A stretch of 64,000 nt of DNA from Rhodobacteraceae bacterium EL129. GTDB lineage: Bacteria; Pseudomonadota; Alphaproteobacteria; Rhodobacterales; Rhodobacteraceae. A model generated the notes under the pieces. It made no database searches. It had not been told where the DNA came from and was given only the letters and a program-made list of their open reading frames with translations. The translations under genes and the position numbers were made by a program. Below, piece after piece: positions 25,570-35,212 of this stretch; position 1 is the first letter of the stretch, and the number at the start of each line of letters is the position of its first letter. The stretch covers positions 789,001-853,000 of the forward strand of contig ONZJ01000002.1 of NCBI GenBank assembly GCA_900313005.1, read 5' to 3'.

Positions 25570-25642
25570 GGCAAATACATCTTCAATTCAGAACTGCGAA
25601 AAAATGTCTGCCCGAATAGCAGACCGTAGATTTCCTTGGGGG

Positions 25643-25671
25643 TTGACGCCCTTCCCAAACCCTCCTAAACC
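25643..25671 (+). promoter_or_regulatory. Predicted promoter of the rpsM operon
   Basis: TTGACG (25643-25648), a 17-nt spacer, then TAAACC (25666-25671). A CTCTTAAGAG palindrome (25678-25687) lies at the expected transcription start and a GGCCCG/CGGGCC hairpin follows at 25747-25771 in the leader. Confidence 0.5.
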
Positions 25672-25827
25672 GCACCATCTCTTAAGAGAACATGATTCCC
25701 AAGCGGGTCGCCCCCGTGGACGAATCGATCACCTGAATTCAGCTGCGGCCCGGTGCGTTATGCCTCGGGCCTACGTTGTGAAAAAAGGGTCTGGAGCTAC
25801 GGACCCGCAACGAAAAGGAAATGACAC

Positions 25828-26196
25828 TTGGCACGTATCGCCGGCGTTAACATCCCGACCCACAAACGGGTCCCGATCGCCCTCACTTACATCACCGGTA
25901 TTGGCAACACATCCGCCAAAGCCATCTGCGAAGCCGTGGGCATTGACCCAACGCGCCGCGTCAACGAACTCTCCGATGCCGAAGTGCTGTCTGTGCGCGA
26001 GCACATCGACGCCAACTTCACCGTCGAAGGTGACCTGCGTCGTGAGACACAGATGAACATCAAGCGCCTGATGGACCTTGGGTGCTACCGTGGCCTGCGT
26101 CACCGCCGTAACCTGCCGGTTCGTGGTCAACGCACGCACACCAACGCACGCACCCGCAAAGGCCCCGCGAAGGCCATTGCCGGCAAGAAGAAATAA
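25828..26196 (+). CDS. rpsM: 30S ribosomal protein S13 (TTG start)
   Basis: S13, 122 aa, 30S head protein contacting the P-site tRNA and L5. The start codon is TTG, preceded by AAAAGGAAATGACAC, and it gives the canonical (M)[34 protein letters not shown] near the C-terminus is diagnostic. It opens the alpha operon about 390 bp after adk. Confidence 0.97.
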   Translation: MARIAGVNIPTHKRVPIALTYITGIGNTSAKAICEAVGIDPTRRVNELSDAEVLSVREHIDANFTVEGDLRRETQMNIKRLMDLGCYRGLRHRRNLPVRGQRTHTNARTRKGPAKAIAGKKK

Positions 26197-26211
26197 GGGA
26201 GGGCTTTAGAT

Positions 26212-26601
26212 ATGGCACGCGAAACGCGTAAAGTTAAAAAGAAGGTCTCCAAGAACATCGCCACTGGCGTTGCTCACGTTAACTCTTCTTTCAACAACAC
26301 CAAAATCCTGATTTCGGACGTGCAGGGCAACGCCATTGCATGGTCGTCTGCAGGCACCATGGGCTTCAAAGGCTCGCGTAAGTCGACGCCTTACGCGGCT
26401 CAGATGGCGGCCGAAGATGCGGGCAAGAAAGCCCAGGATCACGGCATGAAAACTCTGGAAGTTGAAGTGCAGGGTCCAGGGTCGGGCCGGGAAAGCGCAC
26501 TGCGCGCCTTGGCGGCGATCGGCTTTAACATCACCTCGATCCGTGATGTGACACCGATTGCACACAATGGCTGCCGTCCGCCGAAACGCCGCCGCGTTTA
26601 A
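26212..26601 (+). CDS. rpsK: 30S ribosomal protein S11
   Basis: S11, 129 aa, platform protein next to the E site. [18 protein letters not shown] and [18 protein letters not shown] blocks are canonical, ending [26 protein letters not shown] precedes the start. A terminator follows, so rpoA has its own promoter. Confidence 0.98.
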   Translation: MARETRKVKKKVSKNIATGVAHVNSSFNNTKILISDVQGNAIAWSSAGTMGFKGSRKSTPYAAQMAAEDAGKKAQDHGMKTLEVEVQGPGSGRESALRALAAIGFNITSIRDVTPIAHNGCRPPKRRRV

Positions 26602-26618
26602 GTATTTGTTATCGGTTC

Positions 26619-26656
26619 GGGGCCGCGTGTTACGCACGGCCCCCTTCCGCTTTTTT
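26619..26656 (+). terminator. Terminator after rpsK
   Basis: GGGGCCG (26619-26625) pairs with CGGCCCC (26637-26643), followed by CTTCCGCTTTTTT. Confidence 0.75.
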
Positions 26657-26684
26657 GAAACCTCGGGCGTCTCCTACCTAGGAC
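26655..26684 (+). promoter_or_regulatory. Predicted rpoA promoter overlapping the rpsK terminator
   Basis: TTGAAA (26655-26660), an 18-nt spacer, then TAGGAC (26679-26684). The -35 uses the last T residues of the terminator T-run. Confidence 0.45.
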
Positions 26685-26715
26685 ATGGGGTGCGAGACAA
26701 GAATGGAGGGACAGC

Positions 26716-27732
26716 ATGATCCATAAGAACTGGGCTGAACTGATTAAACCAACGCAGCTGGACGTAAAGCCGGGCAATGACCCATTGCGTCAGGCCACTG
26801 TTGTGGCCGAACCGCTGGAGCGTGGCTTTGGTCTGACCATGGGCAACGCGCTGCGCCGCGTATTGCTGAGCTCGCTGCAAGGCGCTGCGATCACATCCGT
26901 ACAGATCGACAACGTTCTGCACGAATTTTCATCTGTGGCTGGTGTGCGTGAAGACGTCACCGACATCGTTCTGAACCTAAAGGGCGTGGCCCTGCGCATG
27001 GAAGTCGAAGGGCCCAAGCGCCTGTCCGTCAGCGCCAAGGGGCCCGGTGTTGTCACCGCAGGTGATATCTCGGATTCAGCGGGCATCGAAGTGCTGAACA
27101 AAGAGCACGTGATCTGCCACCTCGACGATGGCGCGGATCTGTTCATGGAACTGACAGTCAATCAGGGCAAAGGCTATGTCGCTGCGGATAAGAACAAGCC
27201 AGAGGACGCGCCGATTGGCCTGATCCCCGTGGATGCGATCTATTCGCCTGTGGTCAAAGTCAGCTATGATGTGCAGCCCACCCGTGAGGGCCAGGTGCTG
27301 GATTATGACAAGCTGACCATGAAAGTCGAAACAGATGGCTCGATCACGCCGGATGATGCCGTAGCCTTTGCCGCGCGTATCCTGCAGGATCAGCTGAGCA
27401 TCTTCGTGAACTTCGAAGAGCCAGAAAGCGCTGGCCGTCAGGACGAAGACGATGGTCTGGAGTTCAACCCGCTTCTGCTGAAGAAAGTGGACGAGCTGGA
27501 ACTGTCAGTTCGTTCGGCCAACTGCCTGAAGAACGACAATATCGTGTATATTGGCGATCTCATCCAGAAGACCGAAGCCGAAATGCTGCGCACGCCAAAC
27601 TTTGGCCGCAAGTCCTTGAACGAGATCAAGGAAGTGCTGTCAGGCATGGGCCTGCATCTGGGCATGGACGTCGAAGATTGGCCACCCGACAACATCGAGG
27701 ATCTGGCCAAGAAATTCGAAGACCAGTTCTAA
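26716..27732 (+). CDS. rpoA: DNA-directed RNA polymerase alpha subunit
   Basis: 338 aa. The N-terminal dimerisation domain (~1-235; [19 protein letters not shown] at about 35-53) assembles the enzyme. The C-terminal domain (~250-320; [16 protein letters not shown] and [17 protein letters not shown]) binds UP elements and activators. GGAGGGACAGC precedes the start. It lies between two hairpins but in the usual alpha-operon place. Confidence 0.98.
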   Translation: MIHKNWAELIKPTQLDVKPGNDPLRQATVVAEPLERGFGLTMGNALRRVLLSSLQGAAITSVQIDNVLHEFSSVAGVREDVTDIVLNLKGVALRMEVEGPKRLSVSAKGPGVVTAGDISDSAGIEVLNKEHVICHLDDGADLFMELTVNQGKGYVAADKNKPEDAPIGLIPVDAIYSPVVKVSYDVQPTREGQVLDYDKLTMKVETDGSITPDDAVAFAARILQDQLSIFVNFEEPESAGRQDEDDGLEFNPLLLKKVDELELSVRSANCLKNDNIVYIGDLIQKTEAEMLRTPNFGRKSLNEIKEVLSGMGLHLGMDVEDWPPDNIEDLAKKFEDQF

Positions 27733-27743
27733 GACTTCGTAGG

Positions 27744-27763
27744 CCGGGCTTAAGCCCGGTTTA
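27744..27763 (+). terminator. Hairpin after rpoA
   Basis: CCGGGC and GCCCGG flank a TTAA loop (27744-27759), followed by TTTACC. Weak terminator or spacer element before rplQ. Confidence 0.5.
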
Positions 27764-27866
27764 CCACCAACCCGGGCAATTCCGCCCCAAGGAGAGTGGC
27801 AGACACGCATCTGACCACCAGACAAAGCAAAATCGCCCGTAGAGGGCACCAAATGGAGTAAGAAAC

Positions 27867-28286
27867 ATGCGTCACGCACGAGGCTACCGCCGTCTGAACC
27901 GCACCCATGAGCACCGCAAGGCGCTTTTTGCCAACATGGCCGGGTCGCTGATCGAACATGAACAAATCAAAACCACTCTGCCCAAGGCCAAAGAACTGCG
28001 CCGCATTGTGGAAAAGCTGATCACCCTGGGCAAACGCGGCGATCTGCACGCGCGCCGTCAGGCCGCCAGCCAGTTGAAACAGGACCAGTATGTCGCCAAA
28101 TTGTTCGACGTTCTGGGTCCACGCTACAAAGAGCGCAACGGCGGTTATGTCCGCGTATTGAAAGCCGGCTTCCGCTATGGCGACATGGCGCCCATGGCGA
28201 TCATCGAGTTCGTTGAGCGCGATGTAGATGCCAAAGGTGCCGGCGACAAAGCCCGCGTGGCCGCCGAGGATGCGTCCGAAGAGTAA
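27867..28286 (+). CDS. rplQ: 50S ribosomal protein L17
   Basis: L17, 139 aa. [20 protein letters not shown] and [19 protein letters not shown] are diagnostic, and the acidic tail is typical for alphaproteobacteria. It is the last gene of the alpha operon, 134 bp after rpoA with ATGGAGTAAGAAAC upstream. Confidence 0.98.
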   Translation: MRHARGYRRLNRTHEHRKALFANMAGSLIEHEQIKTTLPKAKELRRIVEKLITLGKRGDLHARRQAASQLKQDQYVAKLFDVLGPRYKERNGGYVRVLKAGFRYGDMAPMAIIEFVERDVDAKGAGDKARVAAEDASEE

Positions 28287-28314
28287 GCCTCACTCATCGC
28301 ACCAAGAATTTTAG

Positions 28315-28344
28315 ACCCCTGCCTTATTGGCGGGGGTTTTTCTT
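28315..28344 (+). terminator. Terminator after rplQ
   Basis: ACCCCTGCC pairs with GGCGGGGGT around a 5-nt loop (one mismatch), followed by TTTTCTTT. It closes the ribosomal supercluster. Confidence 0.85.
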
Positions 28345-28458
28345 TATGCGCCCATCCGGTTAACATCCGAGCCGAGCCGACCGGGGCGTTCTCTTGCAAT
28401 CTGCACCCTCGCGGCTCATATCTTCCGGCACATGTCAATTTCGCGCACCGGAGACACA

Positions 28459-29832
28459 ATGTTCCGCCTGATCCTCCTTTGCATTACCTTGCTGGCCACG
28501 CCCCTTTTGGGCCAGACGCAGGTGCCGGAGAGCCAGGCGCAGATCACACTCAGCTTCGCCCCGCTGGTCAAACAATCCGCCCCGGCCGTCGTCAACATCT
28601 ACGCCAAGCGCATCATCAACGAACGTGCCAGCCCCTTTGCGGGTGATCCATTTTTTGACAACCTGTTCCGGGATTTTGCAGGGCCACGCCAGCGCGTGCA
28701 AAACTCGCTTGGCTCGGGTGTGATCCTCAGTGCGGATGGGATCGTGGTCAGCAATTACCATGTGGTGGGCGATGCCACGGATATCCGTGTCGTGCTGAAT
28801 GACCGGCGCGAGTTCAAGGGCCGGGTGCTATTGTCGGATCAGGAAAGTGATCTGGCGATCCTTCAGTTGGATAATGTCGAAGACCTGCCTGCACTGTCCC
28901 TGCGCGACAGTGACAGCGTTGAAGTGGGAGAGCTGGTGCTGGCCATCGGCAATCCCTTTGGTGTGGGGCAGACGGTCAGCAGCGGGATTGTATCGGGGCT
29001 CGCCCGGTCAGGTGGGGCCATGGGCAATGCCCGAGGGTATTTCGTGCAAACCGATGCGCCGATCAACCCGGGCAACTCGGGGGGCGCGTTGGTGGATATC
29101 AAGGGGCTTCTTATTGGGATCAACACCTCGATCCTGTCACGCTCGGGCGGATCTAACGGCATTGGCTTTGCGATTCCATCCGCCCTGGTGGAGCAGTTTG
29201 TCGCCCAAGCGCGGGCCGGCAATACTCGGTTTGCACGGCCTTGGTCCGGCGTGACTGGACAGGCGGTCGAGGCTGATTTGACCGAAGTTCTGGGGCTCGA
29301 CCGTCCGGGCGGAGTGATCTTGTCTGATTTTCACCCGGCCAGTCCTTTGAAAGACGCCGGGTTTATCGCAGGCGACGTGGTGACAGCGGTAGATGGCGCT
29401 CCGGTGAATACGCCAGCCGAGATGATTTACCGCATGACCGTTGCAGGTTTGGGGGAAACCGCACGCATGACGCGGGTCCGCGACGGTCGGGTGGATGAGG
29501 TTGAGGTGGCCCTGATCGCCCCACCGGATACACCGCCGCGCGCGACCGTGGTGACCGACGCGGTCCTGCCGGACATCACGCTGGAACAGCTGAACCCGGC
29601 GGTGGCCGCCGAACTGGGCCTGCCGTCAAACGCGACGGGTGTCGTAGTGTCTGATCCCGGGGAAACCGGACGTCGGGCCGGATTGATACGTGGTGACATC
29701 CTGTTGGGCATTGGCCGCGCCGCTGTGTCTAGCCCAGCCGAGGCGGGTGCGCTTTTGCAATCGGCCAGTCGTCGGTTGGTCCTGACAGTGCAGCGCGGCA
29801 ATCGGCGCCTCACATTACGGTTCAGGATTTAA
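28459..29832 (+). CDS. HtrA/DegP-family serine protease
   Basis: 457 aa. A signal peptide (~1-18) is followed by a trypsin-like domain with the triad His101 (NYHVVGD), Asp131 (QESDLAILQLD) and Ser207 (NPGNSGGALVD), then two PDZ domains (about 260-345 and 365-457). It should act in the periplasm, degrading or refolding damaged proteins. The start at 28459 has ACCGGAGACACA upstream; the frame is open 44 codons earlier through the terminator region. It is followed 3 bp later by rarA. Confidence 0.93.
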   Translation: MFRLILLCITLLATPLLGQTQVPESQAQITLSFAPLVKQSAPAVVNIYAKRIINERASPFAGDPFFDNLFRDFAGPRQRVQNSLGSGVILSADGIVVSNYHVVGDATDIRVVLNDRREFKGRVLLSDQESDLAILQLDNVEDLPALSLRDSDSVEVGELVLAIGNPFGVGQTVSSGIVSGLARSGGAMGNARGYFVQTDAPINPGNSGGALVDIKGLLIGINTSILSRSGGSNGIGFAIPSALVEQFVAQARAGNTRFARPWSGVTGQAVEADLTEVLGLDRPGGVILSDFHPASPLKDAGFIAGDVVTAVDGAPVNTPAEMIYRMTVAGLGETARMTRVRDGRVDEVEVALIAPPDTPPRATVVTDAVLPDITLEQLNPAVAAELGLPSNATGVVVSDPGETGRRAGLIRGDILLGIGRAAVSSPAEAGALLQSASRRLVLTVQRGNRRLTLRFRI

Positions 29833-29835
29833 GCG

Positions 29836-31143
29836 ATGGCTGATCTCTTTGACAGTACTCCCGACAAGACCCCCGATGATGCACCGCGTCCTCTGGCCGA
29901 CCGGCTGCGCCCCAAAACGTTGGCCGAGGTCATCGGACAAGACCAGGTGCTGGGCGAGGACGCCCCTTTGGGTGTCATGCTGGCCTCGGGCAGTTTGGGG
30001 TCGCTGGTGTTTTGGGGGCCGCCAGGCGTGGGCAAGACCACCATCGCGCGGCTGCTGGCGGACGAAACAGATCTGCATTTCGTCCAGATCAGCGCGATTT
30101 TCACCGGTGTGCCTGAGTTGCGAAAAGTCTTTGAGGCCGCCAAGCATCGACGTTCAAACGGGCAGGGGACGCTGCTGTTCGTCGATGAAATCCATCGGTT
30201 CAACAAAGCCCAGCAAGACGGGTTTTTACCGCATATGGAGGATGGCACCATCCTGCTGGTGGGGGCCACAACCGAGAACCCCAGTTTTGAACTGAACGCT
30301 GCCCTGCTCAGCCGCGCGCAGGTGCTGGTGCTGGAACGTATGCCGCTTGCTGATCTGGAGCTTTTGACTCAACGGGCCGAGAAAGAGCTGGACCGGCAAC
30401 TGCCTCTGGACGGCCCCGCGCGCGAGGCCTTGCTGCAGATGGCCGATGGCGACGGGCGCGCGCTGCTCAATCTGGTGGAGCAGGTGGCGGCGTGGAAAAC
30501 CGACGGCAAGCTGAACACCGAGGCGCTGACCAAGCGGTTGATGAAACGGGCCGCCAAATATGACAAAGGCGGGGACGAGCATTACAATCTGATCTCGGCG
30601 CTGCATAAATCTGTGCGCGGATCTGACCCGGATGCAGCGCTTTATTGGTTTGCCCGAATGCTGGAAGGCGGCGAGGACCCGCGTTATCTGGCCCGGCGTA
30701 TCACCCGCATGGCGGTTGAAGACATCGGCCTGGGGGATCCGCAGGCGCAGGCCGTCTGTTTGCAATCCTGGGAAACCTATGAGCGACTGGGCAGTCCCGA
30801 AGGAGAGTTGGCCCTGGCGCAAGCCTTGGTCTATCTGGCGCTGGCACCCAAATCCAATGCGGCCTATGTGGCTTATAAGGCGGCGCGGAATGCGGCCAAA
30901 TCCACCGGCAGCGAACCCCCACCCAAACATATCCTCAATGCGCCAACATCGCTGATGAAAGATCAGGGATACGGTGATGGCTATGCTTATGACCACGATG
31001 CCGAAGATGGTTTTTCAGGGCAGAACTACTTTCCAGACGCGATGAAGCGCCCGGTGCTTTATCAACCGGTGGAGCGGGGATTCGAGCGAGAGTTGAAAAA
31101 GCGGCTGGATTACTTCGTCAAATTGCGGATGCGACGCAACTGA
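29836..31143 (+). CDS. rarA: Replication-associated recombination protein A (RarA/MgsA)
   Basis: 435 aa AAA+ ATPase acting at stalled replication forks. Walker A GPPGVGKT is at 61-68, Walker B is LLFVDEIHRFNK, and the C-terminal RarA tetramerisation domain holds HYNLISALHKSVRGSDPDAA and ARRITRMAVEDIGL. Three bases separate it from the protease gene, so they are probably co-transcribed. Length and motifs are complete. Confidence 0.96.
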   Translation: MADLFDSTPDKTPDDAPRPLADRLRPKTLAEVIGQDQVLGEDAPLGVMLASGSLGSLVFWGPPGVGKTTIARLLADETDLHFVQISAIFTGVPELRKVFEAAKHRRSNGQGTLLFVDEIHRFNKAQQDGFLPHMEDGTILLVGATTENPSFELNAALLSRAQVLVLERMPLADLELLTQRAEKELDRQLPLDGPAREALLQMADGDGRALLNLVEQVAAWKTDGKLNTEALTKRLMKRAAKYDKGGDEHYNLISALHKSVRGSDPDAALYWFARMLEGGEDPRYLARRITRMAVEDIGLGDPQAQAVCLQSWETYERLGSPEGELALAQALVYLALAPKSNAAYVAYKAARNAAKSTGSEPPPKHILNAPTSLMKDQGYGDGYAYDHDAEDGFSGQNYFPDAMKRPVLYQPVERGFERELKKRLDYFVKLRMRRN

Positions 31144-31416
31144 GGTCGCACCGATGTCGTTTTTAGACCTAAATATGCTGTTTACTAACAACCTGGGCGG
31201 TTATGATCTGCCCCAAATCAGAACAATAGAAAAAGCTGACACCCCAATTAAGTAAGGCTTAAATGCACAAGCTGTGATTGGCCATTACAGCAGTTTTATG
31301 CTTGAGTCAGCCATGTCGTAAACAGACCAGAATTGGGCGTGCCCGCAGGTTGCGAAGCCGAAGACGGGGCGTCACGCTACGGCACACCAATCAATAATCA
31401 GGGAGAACAATCAGAT
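31144..31416. other. Intergenic region before the transporter operon
   Basis: 273 bp, AT-rich in its first two thirds. I see no gene and no confident -10/-35 pair. A good ribosome site (GGGAG) sits before the binding-protein start. Confidence 0.5.
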
Positions 31417-33021
31417 ATGATCAAGGATCAAGCACTTATTGACCGGCTTGCCCATGACGCGCGCACAGGGCGCATTTCACGGCGATCCTTCATGAATTAT
31501 GCCATGGCGGCGGGTATGACCACTGCCACGGCAACCGGATTGTGGGGCACCACCGCTGGTGCAGCCCCCAAGAAAGGCGGCACGCTGCGTGTTGCACAAC
31601 ATGATGGTAACACCTCGGATCAAATGGATCCGGGAAAGTATCAGTCCAATTTTGAAATTTTCTTTGGCCACACGGTGCGGGCCTATCTGACAATGATTAA
31701 CACCGATGGCACGTTAGGGCCGGACGTCGCGAGCGAATGGTCCGCAACACCTGACGCGCAGGAATGGACATTTAAGGTCAATCCCATGGCCACGTTCCAT
31801 TCCGGAAACAATGTGACCGCGGCGGATGTTGTGGCTTCGATGAACCATCACCGGGGAGAAGATTCGACGTCGGCGGCCAAGGCATTGCTAACCTCGGTTC
31901 AAGAGTTGGTGGATAACGGCGATGGAACTGTAACTTTCAAGCTGGATGCGCCCAACGCCGACTTGCCTTGGTTGATGACGGATTATCACCTGGCCATTCT
32001 GCCTGCCAAGGAAGACGGCAGCATTGAATGGGAATCTGGCGATGGCTGCGGCCCTTACAAAGTGGCTGAACTTGAGTTTGGCATCGGTGGCCGTTTCGTT
32101 CGACACGACGCCTGGCACGGTGAAGGTGCTTACGTTGACGAACTTGAAGTCCTCGTTATCAACGATCCCAACGCACGTCAGACATCCCTTGTGACTGGAG
32201 ATGTGGACGTGGCGAGCCTTTTGGAGAACAAAACGCTGGCGCTGCTGGGACGTGACCCCAATATTGAGGTTGAAAACGTGGCTTCCGCGCAAGCGATCAC
32301 AATGCCTATGCATTGCGACACGGCTCCGTTTGACAACAACGACGCACGCCTCGCCTTGAAATACGCGATTGACCGCAATGAACTGGTCGAGAAGATTACC
32401 TTTGGCGCCGCTACCGTGGGCAACGATTTCCACCATTCACCTGCGATGCCGTATTTTCCCGCAGACATTCCGCAGCGTGAGTATGACCCTGATAAGGCTG
32501 CATCACTGTGGAAGAAAGCGGGGCTGGAAGGCACCACGGTCAACCTCAGCACGGCGGAATCCATCACCACCGGCGCGGTGGACGCGGCCATTCTTTATTC
32601 TGAACATGCTAAGAAGGCCGGCATCGATATCAAGGTTCAACGCGAACCCAATGATGGCTACTGGTCGGATGTCTGGTTGAACAAACCATGGTGCATGGTC
32701 ACGTGGGGTGCGCGTCCCACACCGGATGTAATGTATACACTGGCTTATAAGGATGATGCGGCCTGGAACGAAAGCCGCTGGCAGAACGATCGATTCAACG
32801 AACTGCTCTTGATGGCCAAGGCCGAACTGGACGACACCAAGCGCGCCGAAATCTATGCCGAAATGGGCATGATCTCGCGGGACGAGGGTGGAACGGTCCT
32901 GCCGTATTTCCCGAACTTCATCTATGGGCGACGCTCCAACGTAAAACGCGGCGAAAACCTTTCACCCGCGTGGCAAATGGATGGCTATCGGTACGGCAGC
33001 CGCTGGTGGTTCGACAGCTGA
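31417..33021 (+). CDS. Tat-exported peptide/nickel-type ABC substrate-binding protein (paralogue 2)
   Basis: 534 aa, SBP_bac_5 family, periplasmic. The twin-arginine signal ISRRSFMN (Arg22-Arg23) precedes a hydrophobic segment and cleavage near AGA-AP (residue ~49). It has the same length and motifs as the proteins at 9802 and 33389 (STAESITTGAVD, REPNDGYWSDVWL, the C-terminal SRWWFDS). The start at 31417 agrees with its paralogues; the frame is open 28 codons upstream. It has its own terminator before the next binding-protein gene. Ligand unknown. Confidence 0.94.
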   Translation: MIKDQALIDRLAHDARTGRISRRSFMNYAMAAGMTTATATGLWGTTAGAAPKKGGTLRVAQHDGNTSDQMDPGKYQSNFEIFFGHTVRAYLTMINTDGTLGPDVASEWSATPDAQEWTFKVNPMATFHSGNNVTAADVVASMNHHRGEDSTSAAKALLTSVQELVDNGDGTVTFKLDAPNADLPWLMTDYHLAILPAKEDGSIEWESGDGCGPYKVAELEFGIGGRFVRHDAWHGEGAYVDELEVLVINDPNARQTSLVTGDVDVASLLENKTLALLGRDPNIEVENVASAQAITMPMHCDTAPFDNNDARLALKYAIDRNELVEKITFGAATVGNDFHHSPAMPYFPADIPQREYDPDKAASLWKKAGLEGTTVNLSTAESITTGAVDAAILYSEHAKKAGIDIKVQREPNDGYWSDVWLNKPWCMVTWGARPTPDVMYTLAYKDDAAWNESRWQNDRFNELLLMAKAELDDTKRAEIYAEMGMISRDEGGTVLPYFPNFIYGRRSNVKRGENLSPAWQMDGYRYGSRWWFDS

Positions 33022-33049
33022 TCCCCAGCCTTCTGCTATTTGTGACACA

Positions 33050-33077
33050 AAACCCGGCGCTGCGGTGCCGGGTTTTT
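33050..33077 (+). terminator. Terminator after binding-protein paralogue 2
   Basis: AAACCCGGC pairs with GCCGGGTTT around an 8-nt loop, followed by further T. Confidence 0.88.
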
Positions 33078-33388
33078 GCATTGCACCGTCGGTTGGCAGC
33101 CACCAAACGTTGACTGTTCGGAAACAATTCGAAGTCTGGTCGGGAATTCGAGCCGAAAACCTGTTAATGATCACGAAGAAGCTCCCCAAACTTGTGGCAA
33201 TCGTGCGCGACTTAAGAAATTCTGAAGTTTTGAACGATTAACTAGAGATCAGTAAATTTTCGTGTTCTCCTATGCCCATGTCGCAACTGAGCTTTCTATA
33301 AGGACGTCGAGAACTTGGGGAGAATGCAAGTCCGTCGTCGCTGTTCACATGTGACAGATCAATCAATCCACAGGGAGAAACTACAAAA
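33078..33388. promoter_or_regulatory. Intergenic region with a candidate promoter for paralogue 3
   Basis: 311 bp without a convincing gene. A plausible promoter is TTGAAC (33230-33235), a 17-nt spacer and TAAATT (33253-33258), giving a leader of about 125 nt. Confidence 0.45.
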
Positions 33389-34993
33389 ATGGTCAAAGAT
33401 CAAATGATGCTTGATCGTCTGGCAGCCGCTGCAAAAGATGGCAGCATTTCGCGTCGGTCGTTCATGAACTATTCAATGGCAGCTGGTATGACGGCGACAG
33501 CCGCAACCGGCCTTTGGGGCACATCCGCCAAAGCCGCACCTCAGCGTGGCGGTAAATTCCGTATCGCTCAGCACGATGGTAACACATCTGACAGCCACGA
33601 TCCCGGTACGTACCTTTCGTACGCGATGATCTGTCTGGCACACACACACCGTGCCTATCTGACAATGATCAATACGGACCAGACTTTGGGCGGTGACGTG
33701 GCCACAGAATGGTCGGCGACACCTGATGCCAAGGAATGGACATTCGTACTGAACCCGAATGCTACGTTCCATTCAGGTGCCAAAGTAACCGCGGCAGATG
33801 TTCTGGCCTCGATGAACCATCACCGTGGTGAAGATTCCGGATCTGCGGCGACAGCCCTTCTTGCTTCGGTCCAAGAGATTGTCGACAACGGCGACCACTC
33901 GGTCACCTTCAAGCTGGACAGCCCCAACGCTGACCTGCCTTGGATCATGCCCGATTATCACCTGCCAATTTGCCCTGCGAATGCTGATGGCACTTTGAAC
34001 TGGCAATCGGCAGATGGTTGCGGACCTTATAAACTGGTCGAGCACGAGTTTGGTGTCGGTTCACGTCTTGTGCGCCATGACGAATGGCACGGCGAAGGCG
34101 CGTATTTCGATGAAGTCGAATACATCATCATCAACGATCCAAACGCACGTCAAACGTCGCTGGTCACCGGTGATGTGGATGCGGTAACGTTGCTCGAGAA
34201 CAAAACTCTCGGTCTGCTGGGTCGTGACCCCAACATCGAAATCGATAACGTACCATCTGCTTCGGCAATCGTCATGCCTATGCATTCGAACGTGGGACCA
34301 TTTGATAACAACGACGTTCGTATGGCGATGAAGCTGGCGATCGACCGCGAAGAGCTTATTGAAAAGATCTCTTTCGGCGCAGCAAGCCTGGGCAACGATT
34401 TCCACCATTCGCCTGCCATGCCTTACTTCCCGGCGGATATCCCGCAGCGCACATATGATCCCGAGAAGGCCAAGTGGCATCTCAAGCAAGCGGGCGTCGA
34501 TAGCGTTTCAGTAAACCTCAGCACGGCGGAATCAATTACCACTGGTGCGGTTGACCTGGCGGTTCTGTATTCGGCTCAGGCCAAAAAAGCTGGGATCGAC
34601 ATCAATGTTGTGCGCGAGCCTAACGATGGATACTGGTCGGATGTATGGCTGACCAAGCCGTTCTGTGTTGTGTCCTGGGGCGCACGTCCAACGCCGGATG
34701 TTATGTATACGCTGGCGTATAAAGACGATGCAGCCTGGAACGAAAGCTACTGGCAGCATGAGCGTTTCAACGAAATCCTGCTGCAAGCCAAGGCCGAGCT
34801 GGACGACGCGAAGCGCGCTGAGATGTATGCCGAAATGGGCATGATCTCACGTGATGAAGGGTCTTCGGTCATTCCGTACTTCCCGAACTTCGTGTACGGC
34901 CGTCGCAAGAACGTTCGCCACACTGGTCAACTGGCCGCAAGCTGGCAGCTGGATGGCGCACGTGGTGCAAGCCGCTGGTGGTTCGAGGGCTAA
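33389..34993 (+). CDS. Tat-exported peptide/nickel-type ABC substrate-binding protein (paralogue 3)
   Basis: 534 aa, periplasmic, SBP_bac_5 family. The twin-arginine signal ISRRSFMN (Arg22-Arg23) is followed by cleavage near AKA-AP (residue ~49). Nearly every block matches paralogue 2, with differences spread through the ligand-binding lobes, so the two may bind related but different ligands. CACAGGGAGAAACTAC precedes the start. A 13-bp-stem terminator follows before the permease genes, so the receptor is likely made in excess over the membrane parts. Confidence 0.94.
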   Translation: MVKDQMMLDRLAAAAKDGSISRRSFMNYSMAAGMTATAATGLWGTSAKAAPQRGGKFRIAQHDGNTSDSHDPGTYLSYAMICLAHTHRAYLTMINTDQTLGGDVATEWSATPDAKEWTFVLNPNATFHSGAKVTAADVLASMNHHRGEDSGSAATALLASVQEIVDNGDHSVTFKLDSPNADLPWIMPDYHLPICPANADGTLNWQSADGCGPYKLVEHEFGVGSRLVRHDEWHGEGAYFDEVEYIIINDPNARQTSLVTGDVDAVTLLENKTLGLLGRDPNIEIDNVPSASAIVMPMHSNVGPFDNNDVRMAMKLAIDREELIEKISFGAASLGNDFHHSPAMPYFPADIPQRTYDPEKAKWHLKQAGVDSVSVNLSTAESITTGAVDLAVLYSAQAKKAGIDINVVREPNDGYWSDVWLTKPFCVVSWGARPTPDVMYTLAYKDDAAWNESYWQHERFNEILLQAKAELDDAKRAEMYAEMGMISRDEGSSVIPYFPNFVYGRRKNVRHTGQLAASWQLDGARGASRWWFEG

Positions 34994-35016
34994 AGCTCTC
35001 TGCCATATCAATTCCG

Positions 35017-35049
35017 AAACCCGGCGCGGTCATCCGCGCCGGGTTTTTT
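35017..35049 (+). terminator. Strong terminator after binding-protein paralogue 3
   Basis: A perfect 13-bp stem (35017-35029 with 35034-35046) with a TCAT loop, rich in GC, ends in a T-run. Confidence 0.92.
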
Positions 35050-35212
35050 CGTGAACTCATGCCTGAATCAGCCCAAACTGCCGAACCGGAGAGGCGTAAT
35101 TCGCGATAAAGTGAGGATTTCACAGGTGATTGTAGGCCAATCGCATTGACCGCACGTCAATTATCCTCAAAGTTAAAGAACAATAAAAACCCAATAAATC
35201 AGGGAGGGACAC

